Shown here piece after piece: positions 62,614-64,000 of a stretch of 64,000 bases of DNA. The stretch's first letter is position 1; each line of letters starts with the position of its first letter. Made by a program: the position numbers and the translations under genes. Origin of the DNA: Cyanobacterium sp. Dongsha4 (GTDB taxonomy: Bacteria; Cyanobacteriota; Cyanobacteriia; Cyanobacteriales; Cyanobacteriaceae); the NCBI RefSeq assembly GCF_036345015.1, contig NZ_CP084098.1:4167326-4231325 (forward strand), read 5' to 3'. Below the pieces are notes generated by a model, which saw only the letters and a list, made by a program, of their open reading frames with translations, searched no databases and was not told the DNA's origin.

Positions 62614-63861
62614 ATGAGAACTTTTAATATATATCGCGTTGATGGTTTGGTTAAAACGCAGTCTCAGTTAAGCCTTGCTGGATCAGGTCCTGACATCTAT
62701 TTCCTCGATGATGGCGACTTAGGGGTAATTGACTCATTTCACGTATATCTCAGCAATATAATGGGCGGAGATGCCGATCTGCGACTTTACAGAGACAGAT
62801 TTCCTTTCGGCGAGTTTGACTCTTCTGACGAACTGGTTGCTAGTTCACTCAACAGTGGTGAGGAATCAGAAGTGGTCAAGTACTTTAATACTGCAGGAGG
62901 TAAGTATATTGCAGAGGTATCAAACTTTAGTGGTTCTGTATCAAATTATACTTTGAGCGTTGCAAGGCTTGACCCATTTGTAATGGGTGACCGGATGCAA
63001 TTCGCCACCATTACGCCCACCAATAGTGTTGAAGATTCTGAAACGGTGGGTGCTCCTCGTTATGCGGTAAGTTTTTCAAATGTTACATGGGAGATAAAAA
63101 AAACTTCAGCTGGCAATATCGATGTGTCTTTGACATCCGATTATTCTGAGGCACAAATGAGAGCAAGAATTTATCAAGACACAAATAATAATGGCATTTT
63201 AGATAATCAAGACTCCATTATTACCGAAAGAAACAATACTAGGAATGCATTTATAACAATAACAGATGCTGATATTAGTCCAGACCAAAGTTTTTTTGTG
63301 ATGGCAAGTCATCAAGAGCCTTCATTCTCTGGTTTTGATGTTTTACTTTCTGCCAGTTACAGCAACGATACTCCAATCAATCCAGATCCCACAAACCCCA
63401 CAAATCCTACAAATCCGCAATTTGACACTCCTTTAAATCGTTTCCAAAATAGTAGTGTACCCGGTACATATTTATTTGCTGGAGAGGAAGAAAGTCAAAG
63501 CATTCGCCAAAATTTTTCTAATTTCGCAGAGGAGGGATTTGCATTTAGTGTCAGTTCACAACCCCATCAAGAGTTAATAGTCTTTAATCGTTTCCAAAAT
63601 AGAAATCTACCCGGGACATATCTTTATGCGGGTGAGGAGGAAAGTAGAAGTATTCGCCAAAACTTCCCTAATTTTGTGGAAGAAGGGGTTGCATTTTATG
63701 CGTTTAGCGGTGATGCGAATCGTGGTACAGACTTTTACCGTTTCCAAAATACTCAGCAACCCGGCACTTATCTTTTTGTAGGGGAAGAGGAGAAAAATAG
63801 TATTCTGGCGAATTTCCCTCAATTTGTTTTAGAAGGTATTGCTTTCGAGGTTTTATCCTAA
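62614..63861 (+). CDS. Surface-type protein C with PPC-like domain and triple C-terminal repeat
   Basis: A 415-residue protein without an N-terminal signal peptide. Residues about 20-120 look like a PPC-type beta domain (SFHVYLSNIMGGDADLRLYR; YIAEVSNFSGSVSNYTLSV). Residues 120-255 are a second beta-rich domain with a calcium-loop-like DTNNNGILDNQD. A linker of DPTNPTNPTNP repeats leads to three 50-residue repeats ending at the C-terminus. It is the smallest of the three proteins with this tail, and so the best case for defining what the tail does. The broken small secreted-protein gene is directly upstream. Export and surface location are inferred. Confidence 0.82.
   Translation: MRTFNIYRVDGLVKTQSQLSLAGSGPDIYFLDDGDLGVIDSFHVYLSNIMGGDADLRLYRDRFPFGEFDSSDELVASSLNSGEESEVVKYFNTAGGKYIAEVSNFSGSVSNYTLSVARLDPFVMGDRMQFATITPTNSVEDSETVGAPRYAVSFSNVTWEIKKTSAGNIDVSLTSDYSEAQMRARIYQDTNNNGILDNQDSIITERNNTRNAFITITDADISPDQSFFVMASHQEPSFSGFDVLLSASYSNDTPINPDPTNPTNPTNPQFDTPLNRFQNSSVPGTYLFAGEEESQSIRQNFSNFAEEGFAFSVSSQPHQELIVFNRFQNRNLPGTYLYAGEEESRSIRQNFPNFVEEGVAFYAFSGDANRGTDFYRFQNTQQPGTYLFVGEEEKNSILANFPQFVLEGIAFEVLS
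63436..63858 (+). repeat. Triple C-terminal repeat of protein C (DUF5648-like)
   Basis: R-F dipeptides at residues 276, 326 and 376 (exact 50-residue spacing). Consensus: RFQN, then PGTYL(F/Y)xGEEExxSI, N-F-x-x-F, EG-x-AF. The last unit ends LEGIAFEVLS. At DNA level AATCGTTTCCAAAATAG recurs in the first two units and CGTTTCCAAAATA also in giant gene A (20354, 20504). Confidence 0.88.
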
Positions 63862-63929
63862 ATCTATTTCTTAAGAGTTAAATCTTGGTGCGAGCATTGG
63901 CAGACGGAACTTCCATCACGAAGTTGAAA

Positions 63930-63965
63930 GATGCGTGCAGCGTAGCTGTGCCTTTGGCATCGCAC
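63930..63965. repeat. Short dispersed cyanobacterial repeat
   Basis: ATGCGTGCAGCGTAGCTGTG then CCTTTGGCATCGCAC, GC-rich relative to its surroundings and partly self-complementary (GATGC...GCATC). It resembles the small interspersed GCGTAGC...TTTGGC repeats of cyanobacteria. It lies downstream of protein C and could act as a stem-loop. Confidence 0.45.
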
Positions 63966-64000
63966 TTTTTCCAGCTATGTTACACAAATCTTAACTATTT

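Overview
The window is chromosomal DNA from a low-GC cyanobacterium, probably a unicellular type near Cyanobacterium or Geminocystis; the genus is inferred. The signs are abundant HIP1 octamers (GCGATCGC), a nickel superoxide dismutase with its maturation peptidase, the cell-division protein Ftn2/ZipN, the pilus-taxis protein HmpF, an ABA4-like membrane protein, a kinase-GUN4 fusion and heptanucleotide tandem repeats. There are two tRNA genes, Ala(CGC) and Leu(CAG). I found no rRNA, CRISPR array, prophage or intact transposase gene.

Layout. 1-8.6 kb: ordinary genes (HAD hydrolase, radical-SAM ArsS, outer-membrane-type protein next to HmpF, ABA4-like protein, RND adaptor, O-methyltransferase). 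9-20.6 kb: an oxalate decarboxylase remnant split by a MITE, then an 11-kb gene for a 3668-residue mosaic surface protein. 20.8-34.7 kb: TPR protein, Ftn2/ZipN, fructosamine kinase-like protein, phosphodiester glycosidase, LysR regulator, kinase-GUN4 fusion, a nest of small mobile elements and an SLBB polysaccharide-export protein. 35-50.4 kb: an NB-ARC/WD40 STAND protein followed by a second giant gene (3810 residues, acidic, rich in calcium-binding-type repeats). 50.5-61.8 kb: housekeeping genes (trmH, ferredoxin, purS-purQ, ExbD, sodN-sodX, dnaJ-tusA-rsgA, Uma2 and PD-(D/E)XK-like proteins). 61.9-63.9 kb: gene remnants, a small secreted-protein frame broken by an in-frame TGA, and a third, smaller member of the surface-protein group.

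Two themes stand out. First, the two giants and the 415-residue protein have unrelated N-terminal parts and no recognisable N-terminal signal peptide, yet all end in the same module: three repeats of about 50 residues (R-F-x-N ... P-G-T-Y-L-Y ... E-G-x-A-F), the last ending in E-G-x-A-F-E-x within 1-3 residues of the C-terminus. I infer a common export or surface-attachment tail. Second, a family of short non-coding elements with CCTGAGTTCG-like ends and apparent 8-bp target duplications is scattered through the window. One copy has broken a cupin gene, one has separated tusA from rsgA and lies directly against the rsgA start codon, and one sits inside another element that has perfect 13-bp inverted ends and a 12-bp duplication.
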